64,000 nucleotides of DNA from Flammeovirga sp. EKP202. Its GTDB lineage: Bacteria; Bacteroidota; Bacteroidia; Cytophagales; Flammeovirgaceae. Numbering within the stretch: position 1 is the stretch's first letter; the number at the start of each line of letters is the position of its first letter. The stretch lies in contig NZ_JACVVP010000029.1 of the NCBI RefSeq assembly GCF_014534745.1, positions 1 through 64,000 on the forward strand, written 5' to 3'. Under the pieces are notes generated by a model that was not told the origin of the DNA, searched no databases, and saw only the letters and a list, made by a program, of their open reading frames with translations. Shown here piece after piece: positions 1 through 10,890 of the stretch. The position numbers were made by a program, and so were the translations under genes.

Positions 1-2105
1 AAATACCCGAAGTTCTCAATCGTCAGACTCGTCGGCAAGCTTGTTAAATCTCTATCCGAAAGATCAAGGTCGATCACCCTACCGTAGTTGTTAATTTGAG
101 TAGCTACTGATTTTCCGTCATTATCTACCCAATCACGCATTTCAATTGCTTTATCAGGTGTTGTACCTAATTCTACGAACAAGTTGTAAAGTGCCACTGA
201 ATCTTCTTGCCCTAGTGTAAATAACAGGTCAATTTGTTTTGTGAAGATGGTTAGACCAGTGATAGAAGTTGAAGTGATATTCAATCTATAGCTATCTGCA
301 TCGTCACTAGTCATTGAAGGAATGCTTAACTCTGCCGCTGAGCTTTCCGTCGATCCATCGCTAACTTTAGTCCAGTTGTATTCTAAAGAAGCGATTTCAA
401 AACCACCATCGTAAGAGTAAGCATCTCCGAAAGTGACTGTCGCTGTTTCCGTATTTGCATTGCTATACGTCTGACCTGCGTAACTGCTGATGTACTCACT
501 ATTTTCAATAAGTTCATCGAAGAATAGGAGGTTATTATCAACATTGAACTGCGTTTTTTGATCGTTGGCATTATCAAAAGTAGTAAGTGCGACGTCCTCT
601 AATTGGTTGTCAGATAAGTTTACTGTTTCAAGGTAACCAAAGTTTCCAATTGTCAGACTTGTTGGTATGCTTGTTAAAGCTCTATTCGAAAGATCAAGGT
701 CGATCACTCTACCGTAGTTGTCAATTTGAGTAGCAACTGATTTTCCGTCATTATCTACCCAATCACGCATCTCTGTTGCCTTGTCAGGCGTTGTACCTAA
801 CTCGACGAATAAGTTGTAAAGTGCTACTGAATCTTCTTGTCCTAATGTAAATAATAAGTCGATCTGTTTTGTGAAGATTGTCAGCCCAGTGATAGAAGTT
901 GAAGTGATATTTAATCTATAACTATCCGCATTATCACTAGTCATTGAAGGAATACTTAACTCCGCCGCTGAGCTTTCCGTCGATCCATCGCTTACTTTCG
1001 TCCAGTTATATTCTAGAGAAGCGATTTCAAAACCACCATCGTAAGAGTAAGCATCTCCGAAAGTGACTGTCGCTGTTTCCGTATTTGCATTGCTATACGT
1101 CTGACCTGCGTAACTGCTGATGTACTCACTATTTTCAATAAGTTCATCGAAGAATAGGAGGTTATTATCAACATTGAACTGCGTTTTCTGATCATTGGCA
1201 TTATCGAAAGAAGTAAGAGCTACATCTTCCAATTGGTTGTCAGATAGGTTTACTGTTTCAAGGTAGCCAAAGTTTGCAATCGTCAGACTCGTCGGTAAGC
1301 TTGTTAAATCTCTATCCGAAAGATCAAGATCGATCACTCTACCGTAATTGTCAATTTGAGTCGCTACTGATTTTCCATCATTATCCACCCAATCACGCAT
1401 TTCAATAGCTTTGTCAGGCGTTGTACCTAACTCGACGAATAAGTTGTATAGTGCGACTGAATCTTCTTGCCCTAATGTAAATAATAGATCGATTTGCTTT
1501 GTGAAGATTGTCAGACCAGTGATAGAAGTTGACGTGATATTCAATCTATAGCTATCCGCGTTGTCACTTGTCATTGAAGGAATGCTTAACTCCGCCGCTG
1601 AGCTTTCCGTTGATCCGTCGCTTACTTTCGTCCAGTTATATTCTAGAGAAGCAATTTCAAAACCACCGTCGTAAGAGTAAGGAGCTCCAAAAGTGACTGT
1701 CGCTGTTTCTGTATCTGCACCGCTATACGTTTGACCATCATAACTGCTAATGTACTCGCTATTATCAATCAGGTCATCGAAGAATAGGAGGTTATTATCA
1801 ACATTGAACTGCGTTTTCTGATCATTGGCATTATCGAAAGAAGTAAGAGCTACATCTTCCAATTGGTTGTCAGATAGGTTTACTGTTTCAAGATAACCAA
1901 AGTTTCCAATCGTCAAACTCGTCGGCAAGCTAGTTAAAGCTCTATCCGAAAGATCAAGGTCGATCACTCTACCGTAGTTGTCAATTTGAGTAGCGACTGA
2001 TTTTCCATCATTATCTACCCAATCACGCATTTCTATTGCTTTGTCCGGTGTAGTTCCTAACTCAACGAACAAGTTGTAAAGTGCTACTGAATCTTCTTGT
2101 CCTAG
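1..2105 (-). repeat. Tandem 630-bp coding repeats inside the giant surface gene
   Basis: The same landmark (aattggttgtcagata) recurs at 601, 1231 and 1861, giving an exact 630-bp period, i.e. 210 residues in frame. Copies differ by scattered, mostly silent, changes. The older, more diverged units lie between about 2105 and 3300. Each unit encodes one LRR block plus one Ig-like block. The array continues past position 1. Near-identity of neighbouring units points to recent duplication or gene conversion, and copy number may vary between strains. Confidence 0.9.
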
Positions 2106-5100
2106 TGTAAAACCAGCAGTATACCTTGCAACTTCAATGGATAGACCAGCGAGATCACTAGAAGTAACATTTAAAATATAAGTATCTACTAGTGCTTCTG
2201 TCATAAATGGAAAATTGAGTATAGGTGTATTCTGGTAATTAGAATTATCACTTTCTCTTACCCAATTATAAATTAAATTATCTCCGGCTACAGTACCGTT
2301 ATAACTTCTGTTGCTACCATAAGTAATGACTTCACTTGTTGTACTGTAAGTATCAAAAGTTTGAGCGTTTAAGTTATCCTCATCGATAAAACTTCTATTG
2401 GCAACAAGGTCATCAAAGAAAAGTCTATTGTCATCTACATTGAATATTACATTGTCCTCATCATCATTGATGTATTCTGTTAAATCAAAGTTATTGAGGC
2501 TGTTGTCTGAAATATTTACATCCTGCAATGATGTGAGTGAACTAACATCTTCTGGAATTGAAGTAAGGTTTCTTCCTGATAAATCTAATGAGATGACTCC
2601 ACCGTAATCATCAATTTGAGTAGCAATGCTATTATCATCTTCATCAACCCATTGCCTCATATTTAAAGCAAGGTCAGGTCCAATTCCTAATGCTACCATT
2701 AAATCGTAGAGAGCCACTGAGTCCTTGCGGCCTAATGTATAATCAAAAGTATATTCAGCGACAGTAATCGAAAGATCTTCATAGTCGTTATGTCCTAAAA
2801 CTAACTTAAGGTTGATATCATCGAAAGTGTCATTTTCTTCAGGAACTGTATAACTGCTGGTATTTATTCCTTCTTCAATAACATCATCCAAATACCAGTT
2901 ATAAACCAATTTACTCGTTTCTGAATAACTAATTACAGGAGTATAGGTAGATGTTTCACCTCTATAGATAATAGGGGTTTCAGCAGTGTAAGTGTAGGTT
3001 TGTGTTGAACCCGTTGTGATATCAACTGTTAGTCCATTACCTGTAAAGCCAGCATTAAGTGCATCTATATCGTCAAAGAAGAGTTCATTACCTCCAATAT
3101 TTAAGGTTGATAATTTGGAGAAACTGAAAATTTCAGTTGGAACACTTGTGAGGTTTAATCCACTGATATCAATATCAGTGACATAACCAGATTCATCAAT
3201 GACAAATTTTGCAGGATCAGCCCATTTTCGCATACTATCGGTAGGAGAAATTGATTCATAACCACCTAATGCAGTTAAGAAATCGAAAAGTTCTTGATCT
3301 TCAAGTTCTCCATAATTGACTTTGACATTTAAATCAAACTCCAACTGAGGTGCACTAATATTCTCAAAAGTTTCAGCACTAGAGGTGATTACTATTCTGT
3401 AAACATAATTACCGACACTACTATCAGCAAGGTTGATTGTACTTGTCACAGCATCTTCTATATCTATACTGTTTTCTGAGTCGGTGATATCCTTCCATGC
3501 AATGGTAGCATAACTGTAATTCCCTTCTGTATCAAAGGTATAGGTTGATGCAAGGTCTCCTTTACTATAAATAAAGCTAAAGGTTTCAAATGGTATTGCT
3601 GGAGTAGTATATACTAAATTAAAATTAAAACTACCTTCTCCAGTTCCATTGTCATAACCTGCTAAATCTGTAAAATCAAGATAGTTATCTTCAAGGGTTA
3701 AAGTACCCAAATACTCCATTCCAAGAACAGGTGTGTTCAGAAGCTCTGTTTCAGTTAATATGATTTCGCCTTCAGAAGAAAGTTCATTTCTTAAATCAAG
3801 TGTAGTGAAGTCAATACCATTGATATTTTTGTCCGTAAAATCAATGCCTTGAATACGTCCTTCTCCGTTGATATCTAAATAATCAGCTAAACTTTCTAAG
3901 TTGCTGACGTCACCATCATTAAGCCAACTTGTAAGGTCCGCATCTTCCCAATTGAATTGTTTGAAAAGAGTACCCTCATTGATAAACGTAAGAGATTTTA
4001 CAAAATCAACAAAAGGTTGTCTGTCGGCATTATGAACAAATCCAGAAGGGACATATAAAAAAGTAATTGAGCTTAATTCACTTTCAGAATTTGCGAGTGT
4101 TTTATGTTCTAAAGCGACTTTGATGGTAAGGTCCTGGTAATTTTTAGTATCAAAACCCTGGTCTGTAATCGTACTTAATCTAAAACCATACGCTTCTTGC
4201 GTAACAGTACCATCAGTACTTTTAGGAATTACAGTGTATGTTGCATTACTTACAAATGTATCATTGTAATAGATATTAATTTTTTCATCAGGATCTAAAC
4301 CTCTTGTGCCACCTGAAAGGGTTGCTACAGTAAAGTTAAAATAGATAGAGTCTTCATCAGATTGGATCACATTAGTTTGAACATAAGAACCATCTAATAA
4401 TTCTTTTTCTCTAAAGAATAAATCAGGCTGTTGGGCCAATAAACCAAAGTTTCCAAAAAGGTCTACAACGTTATTAGGTTTTATCAAAAATACAGAATCA
4501 CCAGTACTATTGAAATTACTTATTGTAGTACTATTATCAAGGGTTGGTCTATTATAATTATGACCGTTCCAATTGACTTCTAATGAAGTGGCAGCATCTA
4601 GATTACCAATGAATTTATCTACGTTAGTAAATGATATTACATCTAAAGGAGTGTCAAAATTATTACTGTTATAATTGAATTTGAAGTCATCTCCGTGATG
4701 ATTGATGATGGTTTTATTATCATTGGAATTGCTGACAACTAGGTTTTGAGCAATGACCATATTATTATGGAAATTGACAGTTTCATAGTCATTGATAGTT
4801 AGGCTTAGGAAGTTGTCCTTACCGCCATCAATTGTAGTATTTGGAACTAATTGTGTGTCATGTTCAATAGTATAGATATCTAAAACATCACTTGAAGCAC
4901 TTTCATCTCCACTTATTGTGACATAACCAAGTGAATCAATTTGAGCAGTGGAAGCCATTGAGAAGCCATTATTGAAATTGATGCCTAATTCACCTTGACT
5001 CTCAATACTACCGTTTGCAATAATATTAATTGGAACATTGATATTAATAACTCTTTGGTCATCTGTATCCAGCTCACTTAATGAAAAATTACTAACATCT

Positions 5101-8100
5101 AATGTCGTTGAACCTGAAATGATATTACCATAGAAAGCAAATGTTGCGTTTACATTACTGTTTAATACACCATTCCAGTTGATATCTCTGTAGATGTTTA
5201 AATAGGAATTATCACCTATATAAACCTCACCATTAATCTGAATAATTGGGTTTGTACTACTTTTGCCTTCAGGAATTACAACTTCTTCTTCAGAACTTTC
5301 TGTAATCTCATTGATCACAACTGCTGCATAGCTATCAAGATCTAAAGAACAATCAGTATCTATAACGATATTACTACAATTAAATGTAACAGGGAAATAG
5401 GATCCATCGATGTATAAAGAACCGTATTCTGTAACATCATCCTCAACCCTGGTTGTGATTTTTACTGCGTTTGCACTGAATCCTCCTGAAGGAGAAATAA
5501 TTACTATAGGTTCTTCTTCATTCGTTAACTCTCCTACAGTAGGTTCTCCTCCAAAGTCTCCTTCCCCTTCTGTAATTTCACCACCAAAAGATGAAATAAT
5601 ATCAACATTGTGACGTACAACAACTGTATCAGCACTTGATGGAGTGTCGAATAAATCCCAAGTATCAGTAGCGTCCCAAGCACCATTACTAACAGAATGG
5701 AAAAGTTTTTGATTCGTTAGTGAAGTCAGTGAGATTGTAAAGTCGGTAGAAGATAAAGTAAAACTTCCAGAGATGACATCGTCTGTAATTGATTGTCCAG
5801 AAAGCAATGAAGACCCATCTGTTTCTGCGTTTATATCATTAAGGAGAAGATTATAATCAGAATTGTTAGTAGAGAAATATGGAACAGCATTTTGTATTGG
5901 TGTAGCTATTGCTCCTGAAAGCTGATCTAAATTCTCTACGTTAATATACCATGACCTGTTTTTAAATTCGTAGTATTCTACTTCTCCAATCACATATGAG
6001 TTATCAAAATAATAACTGATATTTGGCACCGCATTAACTCTCATGATTTCAGGAGTTACACTCGGGTAAGTTGGAGTTACGTTATTGAATGATAAAGGTG
6101 CTTCAAAAATAAATTCACTTGTTTCACCACTTATTTTATTAATGAAAGGTATATCAATAGAGAAACTACTTGGTTTATTGACTAAATCTAATGCGATTAC
6201 AAAATTAGGCCCACTATAATAACCTTCTGATGCATTGACAATACCATAATCACCAATAATTTGTTCCTTGGTATTATCAATTTCAATCATAACGTTACCG
6301 AAAGGATAAAAATCAGCTTTTAAGTCTAATACACCTTTAATCGATAGATCAGAACCGCTGAAATTATGATTTTCATTAGATATTGTAAGATTGTTAATAA
6401 TTAAATTATCGTATTCAATACTCACATTACTGGCAATAGGAGCTTCGATGAAAAGGTTTACTTCCTCCATATTGATATCATCGCTCTCACTGGTATCAAA
6501 CTTCTTATTTGAATGAATGTCACCCGTAACTTTAAGATTACCACCGTCATTAATTAATGAGACTTCAGGAAAGGTTAAATCAACAAAGTCTACGGTCATA
6601 TCTTTATTAAAACAATAAACTTCAATTTTAGAATAAGTACTGTTATCGTTAACTTCAGTATATGTAATGGTATTGGCTGCACCATTTTTCCAGTTACCAT
6701 TAATATACAAGAAACCACCTTCATTGACGGTAAGTGTACCTTCATTCAAGAATACTCGAGCATCGTCACTTGTTTGAACTAGGTCGAAATAAGCTTCATA
6801 AAGATCATCATTATTACCTACGTTAATGGATGCTCCAGTATGATTGGTACCCGATCGAGTAGTAAATGAGTTTTGCTCTCCAATATTTAAAGTACCGTAG
6901 TTAGTGAAAGTGTCAACACTGAAACCAGAACTATTACCATCAGGAATTGAAAGTGTTGCTCCACTTACAATTTCCAAAATATCAGCATTGACTTGTGATA
7001 CATCATCTTTCGTTACATTATTATTTATTTTAATGATGTCAGAGGAATACCCAAGAGGCATTAATCCATTTTTCCAAGTTGCAGCATCAGACCAATCGCC
7101 ATCATTGGCAGTTTGATACATAAACCCATATTCAGTAATATCTTTATTTAATGTACTGATGAAAAGGGTTTCTTCAAGTATAATATCTTGACCGAATTGT
7201 GTTTCGTCTCCAGAATAAGGAATTGAACCAATATCTGAAGTTGAGAGTTCACTTTTTGTAAAATCGTAATTAATTTCAATTAATTTTGATTCATTTCTTG
7301 AAAAAGCAAAAGTCCCTCTAGAGCTATGGCTGAATAATACTTTATAATTTGTATTTGAACCAGAGAAAGGTGAAATAACATCATTTACAGAGGAAAGCGT
7401 ATAATAAGGAATTGAACTTGATGAAAAAGCACCTTTGTAGGTGTAAATCTTTTCATCATTTTCGTAAGACATTAAAATTAAAAAGTCAGAAGAGTTTTGA
7501 ATAATTTCAACGTCTGAAATATCTCCTGATAACGGTGATATTTCGGGTACTGCGTTTACAGGATCTTCAAAAAAGCTATAGGTGTCGAAGTGGAAGAGTA
7601 GTAGTTGGTCTTGTGTCCAGATTAATGCAGAATTGTCAGATACGCCACTTATATTATCAAAATACTTTATTCCTTTTATATCTGATGTAAGACTTATTGC
7701 ATTGAATGGGTTGCCATCTTGGAAAACAATTAAACCTTGATCTGTTTCGATTAATTCGTTGCTTCTTCCGAGAACAAATTTTTCACCAAAGCCAGAAAAA
7801 GGGACAGCAGCAGATGCAGGTTTTACGCTTTCAGCTAAATCCCAAACAGTACCAAAACCTAGCAGTTCAGGTGTATAGTTATATTTTTCAACAATACCTT
7901 GGTTGATATTATGATCAGCAAAACCAATGATCAATTGATTGTTGTCGTTGTCATAATCAATATCAGAAATTGTCCTCGTTAAATTAACATCAGTAGAAGG
8001 TAAGAATGTGTAGCGGTAATTATCCTCAAATCTATTTTCATCGATATCATCAAAAACGGTCATGCTAGCGACAAACTTCTCAAAAGAATCTTCAAAAGAA

Positions 8101-8948
8101 TCAAAAATTACATAAGCATCGTCCCAATTTTCTACATAAACATAGTAGAGGTAGTGTGTTGCAGATCCATCAAAGTAACTACCTTCATAAACTAAATTTC
8201 TATCAGAGTCTTTAAGACTAATGGGAGGACTTCCCTCATTAACGTAAATATTGCTATATCTATCATCTGTACCATCTTGTACAATAGTCATTTCAATAGA
8301 AGTGAAAAAGCTATTATCTGATGAAGTAAGAGTGATTTTTTGATCATTATGGTAAATGTCTCTACCAAACTTTAATCTTAAAGATATATTATTGAAAAAA
8401 GAATTTCCACTTTCCATTATATAATCAAAGAAAGCAGGGAAATCATCAAAATAACTATAAAATTCATAGCGTTGTGCTTCCGCTACATATAGACCATAAT
8501 AAAAAGTTCCTTCACTTTCATTTTTGCCCATTAATACTGGGTAGTCTGTCGTTGTATAGTAATTAAGGGTGTATCCCTCATACATGGGGTCAAACTCAAT
8601 GATGTAATTATAATCGGTTTTAATCAGGTTAATATTCGTAGGGGTATTACCTTCATCGTAAACCGTGATCGACATCGCCGAATTACTATAATCAACAAAA
8701 GAAGGACTTTCATTAAGTAACTCATAATCGTCGGTTTCATTTCTTCCATACGTGATAACCTTATTATCATTTACAGTGATTAATAAGTTATTGTCATTTG
8801 AATAGAAAATCTTTTTTCCATAATCATTCTCTTGTCCAGCTGATGGTGTGAATTGATTTCTTTGAATGATTACATCGTCTTGTGCGTGAACACTGAAGCA
8901 TAAAAACGTGAAAAGAGCAATAGAAAAGAAATATATCTTATTCGTCAT
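1..8948 (-). CDS. Giant secreted surface protein with LRR and Ig-like repeats (partial, C-terminus beyond window)
   Basis: An open frame runs from an ATG at 8948 to the left edge without a stop, about 2,980 residues, so the C-terminus lies outside. It starts with a clear signal peptide (MTNKIYFFSIALFTF then LCFSVHAQ). The first half is rich in beta-strand-like sequence with two 'W-x-x-x-x-T-W' style modules (near 7080 and 5670, e.g. GAWDATDTWD), as seen in large Bacteroidota adhesins. The second half alternates leucine-rich repeat blocks (LDLSDRDLTSLPTSL, VNLSDNQLEDVAL) with Ig-like blocks (YEYNW/LEYNWTK). From about 2105 leftwards the repeats become nearly identical, 210 residues each. A T9SS sorting domain would be expected at the unseen C-terminus. 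Role as adhesin or surface-layer protein is inferred; no enzyme motif was recognised. Confidence 0.85.
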   Translation of the reverse strand, partial: MTNKIYFFSIALFTFLCFSVHAQDDVIIQRNQFTPSAGQENDYGKKIFYSNDNNLLITVNDNKVITYGRNETDDYELLNESPSFVDYSNSAMSITVYDEGNTPTNINLIKTDYNYIIEFDPMYEGYTLNYYTTTDYPVLMGKNESEGTFYYGLYVAEAQRYEFYSYFDDFPAFFDYIMESGNSFFNNISLRLKFGRDIYHNDQKITLTSSDNSFFTSIEMTIVQDGTDDRYSNIYVNEGSPPISLKDSDRNLVYEGSYFDGSATHYLYYVYVENWDDAYVIFDSFEDSFEKFVASMTVFDDIDENRFEDNYRYTFLPSTDVNLTRTISDIDYDNDNNQLIIGFADHNINQGIVEKYNYTPELLGFGTVWDLAESVKPASAAVPFSGFGEKFVLGRSNELIETDQGLIVFQDGNPFNAISLTSDIKGIKYFDNISGVSDNSALIWTQDQLLLFHFDTYSFFEDPVNAVPEISPLSGDISDVEIIQNSSDFLILMSYENDEKIYTYKGAFSSSSIPYYTLSSVNDVISPFSGSNTNYKVLFSHSSRGTFAFSRNESKLIEINYDFTKSELSTSDIGSIPYSGDETQFGQDIILEETLFISTLNKDITEYGFMYQTANDGDWSDAATWKNGLMPLGYSSDIIKINNNVTKDDVSQVNADILEIVSGATLSIPDGNSSGFSVDTFTNYGTLNIGEQNSFTTRSGTNHTGASINVGNNDDLYEAYFDLVQTSDDARVFLNEGTLTVNEGGFLYINGNWKNGAANTITYTEVNDNSTYSKIEVYCFNKDMTVDFVDLTFPEVSLINDGGNLKVTGDIHSNKKFDTSESDDINMEEVNLFIEAPIASNVSIEYDNLIINNLTISNENHNFSGSDLSIKGVLDLKADFYPFGNVMIEIDNTKEQIIGDYGIVNASEGYYSGPNFVIALDLVNKPSSFSIDIPFINKISGETSEFIFEAPLSFNNVTPTYPSVTPEIMRVNAVPNISYYFDNSYVIGEVEYYEFKNRSWYINVENLDQLSGAIATPIQNAVPYFSTNNSDYNLLLNDINAETDGSSLLSGQSITDDVISGSFTLSSTDFTISLTSLTNQKLFHSVSNGAWDATDTWDLFDTPSSADTVVVRHNVDIISSFGGEITEGEGDFGGEPTVGELTNEEEPIVIISPSGGFSANAVKITTRVEDDVTEYGSLYIDGSYFPVTFNCSNIVIDTDCSLDLDSYAAVVINEITESSEEEVVIPEGKSSTNPIIQINGEVYIGDNSYLNIYRDINWNGVLNSNVNATFAFYGNIISGSTTLDVSNFSLSELDTDDQRVININVPINIIANGSIESQGELGINFNNGFSMASTAQIDSLGYVTISGDESASSDVLDIYTIEHDTQLVPNTTIDGGKDNFLSLTINDYETVNFHNNMVIAQNLVVSNSNDNKTIINHHGDDFKFNYNSNNFDTPLDVISFTNVDKFIGNLDAATSLEVNWNGHNYNRPTLDNSTTISNFNSTGDSVFLIKPNNVVDLFGNFGLLAQQPDLFFREKELLDGSYVQTNVIQSDEDSIYFNFTVATLSGGTRGLDPDEKINIYYNDTFVSNATYTVIPKSTDGTVTQEAYGFRLSTITDQGFDTKNYQDLTIKVALEHKTLANSESELSSITFLYVPSGFVHNADRQPFVDFVKSLTFINEGTLFKQFNWEDADLTSWLNDGDVSNLESLADYLDINGEGRIQGIDFTDKNINGIDFTTLDLRNELSSEGEIILTETELLNTPVLGMEYLGTLTLEDNYLDFTDLAGYDNGTGEGSFNFNLVYTTPAIPFETFSFIYSKGDLASTYTFDTEGNYSYATIAWKDITDSENSIDIEDAVTSTINLADSSVGNYVYRIVITSSAETFENISAPQLEFDLNVKVNYGELEDQELFDFLTALGGYESISPTDSMRKWADPAKFVIDESGYVTDIDISGLNLTSVPTEIFSFSKLSTLNIGGNELFFDDIDALNAGFTGNGLTVDITTGSTQTYTYTAETPIIYRGETSTYTPVISYSETSKLVYNWYLDDVIEEGINTSSYTVPEENDTFDDINLKLVLGHNDYEDLSITVAEYTFDYTLGRKDSVALYDLMVALGIGPDLALNMRQWVDEDDNSIATQIDDYGGVISLDLSGRNLTSIPEDVSSLTSLQDVNISDNSLNNFDLTEYINDDEDNVIFNVDDNRLFFDDLVANRSFIDEDNLNAQTFDTYSTTSEVITYGSNRSYNGTVAGDNLIYNWVRESDNSNYQNTPILNFPFMTEALVDTYILNVTSSDLAGLSIEVARYTAGFTLGQEDSVALYNLFVELGTTPDKAIEMRDWVDNDGKSVATQIDNYGRVIDLDLSDRALTSLPTSLTIGNFGYLETVNLSDNQLEDVALTSFDNANDQKTQFNVDNNLLFFDDLIDNSEYISSYDGQTYSGADTETATVTFGAPYSYDGGFEIASLEYNWTKVSDGSTESSAAELSIPSMTSDNADSYRLNITSTSITGLTIFTKQIDLLFTLGQEDSVALYNLFVELGTTPDKAIEMRDWVDNDGKSVATQIDNYGRVIDLDLSDRDLTSLPTSLTIANFGYLETVNLSDNQLEDVALTSFDNANDQKTQFNVDNNLLFFDELIENSEYISSYAGQTYSNANTETATVTFGDAYSYDGGFEIASLEYNWTKVSDGSTESSAAELSIPSMTSDNADSYRLNITSTSITGLTIFTKQIDLLFTLGQEDSVALYNLFVELGTTPDKATEMRDWVDNDGKSVATQIDNYGRVIDLDLSNRALTSIPTSLTIGNFGYLETVNLSDNQLEDVALTTFDNANDQKTQFNVDNNLLFFDELIENSEYISSYAGQTYSNANTETATVTFGDAYSYDGGFEIASLEYNWTKVSDGSTESSAAELSIPSMTSDDADSYRLNITSTSITGLTIFTKQIDLLFTLGQEDSVALYNLFVELGTTPDKAIEMRDWVDNDGKSVATQINNYGRVIDLDLSDRDLTSLPTSLTIENFGY

Positions 8949-9205
8949 GTTAGTTATGATCTGATGATTTAAATTGTAGCTCGTCTTGGTTAACGATTAT
9001 TATAAAATAAATGTTACGCAAAATACTACTTCTGATTCGATAATCATATCATATGGGCTGAAAATTGCATTAAGAGAAGAAGAAAAGTCAAATAAATGTT
9101 AAAATTGAATATTTTTGCTCTTTTTTAAACCAATTATGATTCGCCTTTTGATAATGGTAAAGAACTATTTTATTTTTATCGCTCTTTAAATGATTTTATA
9201 ACTCA

Positions 9206-9937
9206 ATGTTCAAAATGAACAAATTTTACCAATTCATAGTTGTTGCGTTTTTGCTTTTTGGTTGCAAAACAGAAAAGCCAAACCTTACAAAAATCTCTTA
9301 TCAACCTACTGCGGTTGATAATTCAATCTCGCCTGACGATACGTTGTCTAACCTCATAAAACCTTATAAAGAAAAATTGGATAAAAAGATGAATCAGGTG
9401 ATTTCATCAACTTCCATTGATTTAATTGTAGGAGGTGAGGCCAATACCCTTGGAAACTTTACTTGTGATGCGACTAAGGAATATGTCGAAAGTCATACTG
9501 ATACAAAGGTAGATGTATGCCTGATGAATAATGGTGGATTAAGGTCAAATATCTTCAAAGGAGATATTTCTGTAAGACATATTTATAAGCTTATGCCTTT
9601 TGATAATAAATTGATTATCATAAAACTAAAGGGGGAGTTGATGAAGGATTTAATCAACATGGTGGCAAAGCATAAAGAAGCTGTTTCTGGCTTAAAGGTA
9701 GTCCTTGATAAAGAAAAAATCCAAAGTGTTAAGATTAATGGAGCTGATTTTGATCCACACAAAGAGTACACTATTCTTACTTCAGATTACCTATATCATG
9801 GGGGAGATAATATGGATTTTTTACATAAAGGAACTGGTTTTGAGGACTTAGGGCTAATGATAAGAGATGTATTATTAGAATATTGCAAGTCAAAGCCTAA
9901 GGGAGTAGTTGTTGATCGTAAACCAAGGATTATTTAA
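9206..9937 (+). CDS. 5'-nucleotidase C-terminal domain lipoprotein
   Basis: 243 residues. The N-terminus is a lipoprotein signal (FIVVAFLLFGC, lipidation Cys near residue 21), so it should sit in the cell envelope. The rest matches the C-terminal substrate-binding domain of 5'-nucleotidases (PF02872-type): LGNFTCDAT, a NNGGLRS motif, ISVRHIYKLMPFDN and a late YLYHGGDNMDF motif. It lacks the metallophosphoesterase half, which is encoded by the next gene at 9942, only 4 bases downstream. Together they rebuild a full periplasmic or surface nucleotidase, with the two domains in reversed gene order. An alternative start ATG lies at 9215. Confidence 0.85.
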   Translation: MFKMNKFYQFIVVAFLLFGCKTEKPNLTKISYQPTAVDNSISPDDTLSNLIKPYKEKLDKKMNQVISSTSIDLIVGGEANTLGNFTCDATKEYVESHTDTKVDVCLMNNGGLRSNIFKGDISVRHIYKLMPFDNKLIIIKLKGELMKDLINMVAKHKEAVSGLKVVLDKEKIQSVKINGADFDPHKEYTILTSDYLYHGGDNMDFLHKGTGFEDLGLMIRDVLLEYCKSKPKGVVVDRKPRII

Positions 9938-9941
9938 GAAA

Positions 9942-10883
9942 ATGGAGAACAATACAAGAAGAGAATTTATTAAGGTTTTAGCGAAAGGTTCTGCCTTAAG
10001 TACCTTAGGTTTATTAATGCCAGTTTCATGGGCAAATGCTGAACAAAAGCCTATTAAAATTACAATTTTGCACACCAATGATACGCATAGTCAGATTGAA
10101 CCTTTTCCTGATACTCATAAAAGGTATGGAGGCCTAGGTGGAGTGGCAAAACGTAAGGCATTAGTAGAACAGATCCGAAAAGAAGAAGAAAATGTACTAT
10201 TGTTAGATGCAGGTGATATTTTTCAGGGTACTCCTTATTTCAATTTCTTTAAAGGGGAGATTGAATTTAAAGCAATGTCTGAGATGAAATATGACGCTGC
10301 CACAATGGGTAATCATGATTTTGATAATACAATTGATGGTTTTTCTGAGATGTTACCACATGCAGATTTTGATTTTTTAGTTAGTAATTACGATTTGAAA
10401 AATACATCAGCAGACGGTAAAACTAAGCCCTATAAAATCTTTGAAAAGAAAGGTCTGAAAATTGGAGTATTTGGAGTGTGTATTAAGTTAGATGGATTGG
10501 TTTCTAAGTCTTGTTACAAGGAGACGATCTACCTTGATGCCATTGAAAAAGCTCAGGAAATGACTAAGATTTTGAAACAGGAAAAACAATGTGATTTGGT
10601 CATTTGTCTATCCCATTTAGGGTTTAAAGCATTCAATGAGGGCGATTATTCTGATCTGGTTTTAGCTGAAAAAACAAAGGATATTGATGTAATCATTGGA
10701 GGGCATTCTCATACATTCTTGGATGAACCTGTCGTAAAGAAAAATGCTTCAGGAAAAGAAGTTTTAATCACTCAAGTGGGGTATGCTGGAATTAAACTTG
10801 GCCGATTAGATTTTTACTTTAATCAGGATACAAAAGAAAAATTAGCCTATAATACAGAGGCTTTTAATAGCTATCTCGTCTAA
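9942..10883 (+). CDS. Metallophosphatase, 5'-nucleotidase N-terminal domain, Tat-exported
   Basis: 313 residues from the ATG at 9942. I chose this over an in-frame ATG at 9909 because it places a twin-arginine signal (NTRREFIKVL, then a hydrophobic stretch ending SWANA) at the N-terminus. Calcineurin-like phosphoesterase motifs follow in order: LHTNDTHSQ, LDAGDIFQGTP, GNHDFD and IGGHSHT, which supply the two-metal ligands. The nucleotide-binding C-terminal domain is absent and is provided by the upstream lipoprotein. The pair probably releases phosphate or nucleosides from external nucleotides. A transporter gene follows after 7 bases, suggesting one operon. Confidence 0.9.
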   Translation: MENNTRREFIKVLAKGSALSTLGLLMPVSWANAEQKPIKITILHTNDTHSQIEPFPDTHKRYGGLGGVAKRKALVEQIRKEEENVLLLDAGDIFQGTPYFNFFKGEIEFKAMSEMKYDAATMGNHDFDNTIDGFSEMLPHADFDFLVSNYDLKNTSADGKTKPYKIFEKKGLKIGVFGVCIKLDGLVSKSCYKETIYLDAIEKAQEMTKILKQEKQCDLVICLSHLGFKAFNEGDYSDLVLAEKTKDIDVIIGGHSHTFLDEPVVKKNASGKEVLITQVGYAGIKLGRLDFYFNQDTKEKLAYNTEAFNSYLV

Positions 10884-10890
10884 TTTTTTT

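Noticed and set aside
1..2105. Repeated DNA that could be taken for a CRISPR or satellite array
   Set aside because: The repeat unit is 630 bp, fully coding on the minus strand and in frame; there are no short repeats with unique spacers.
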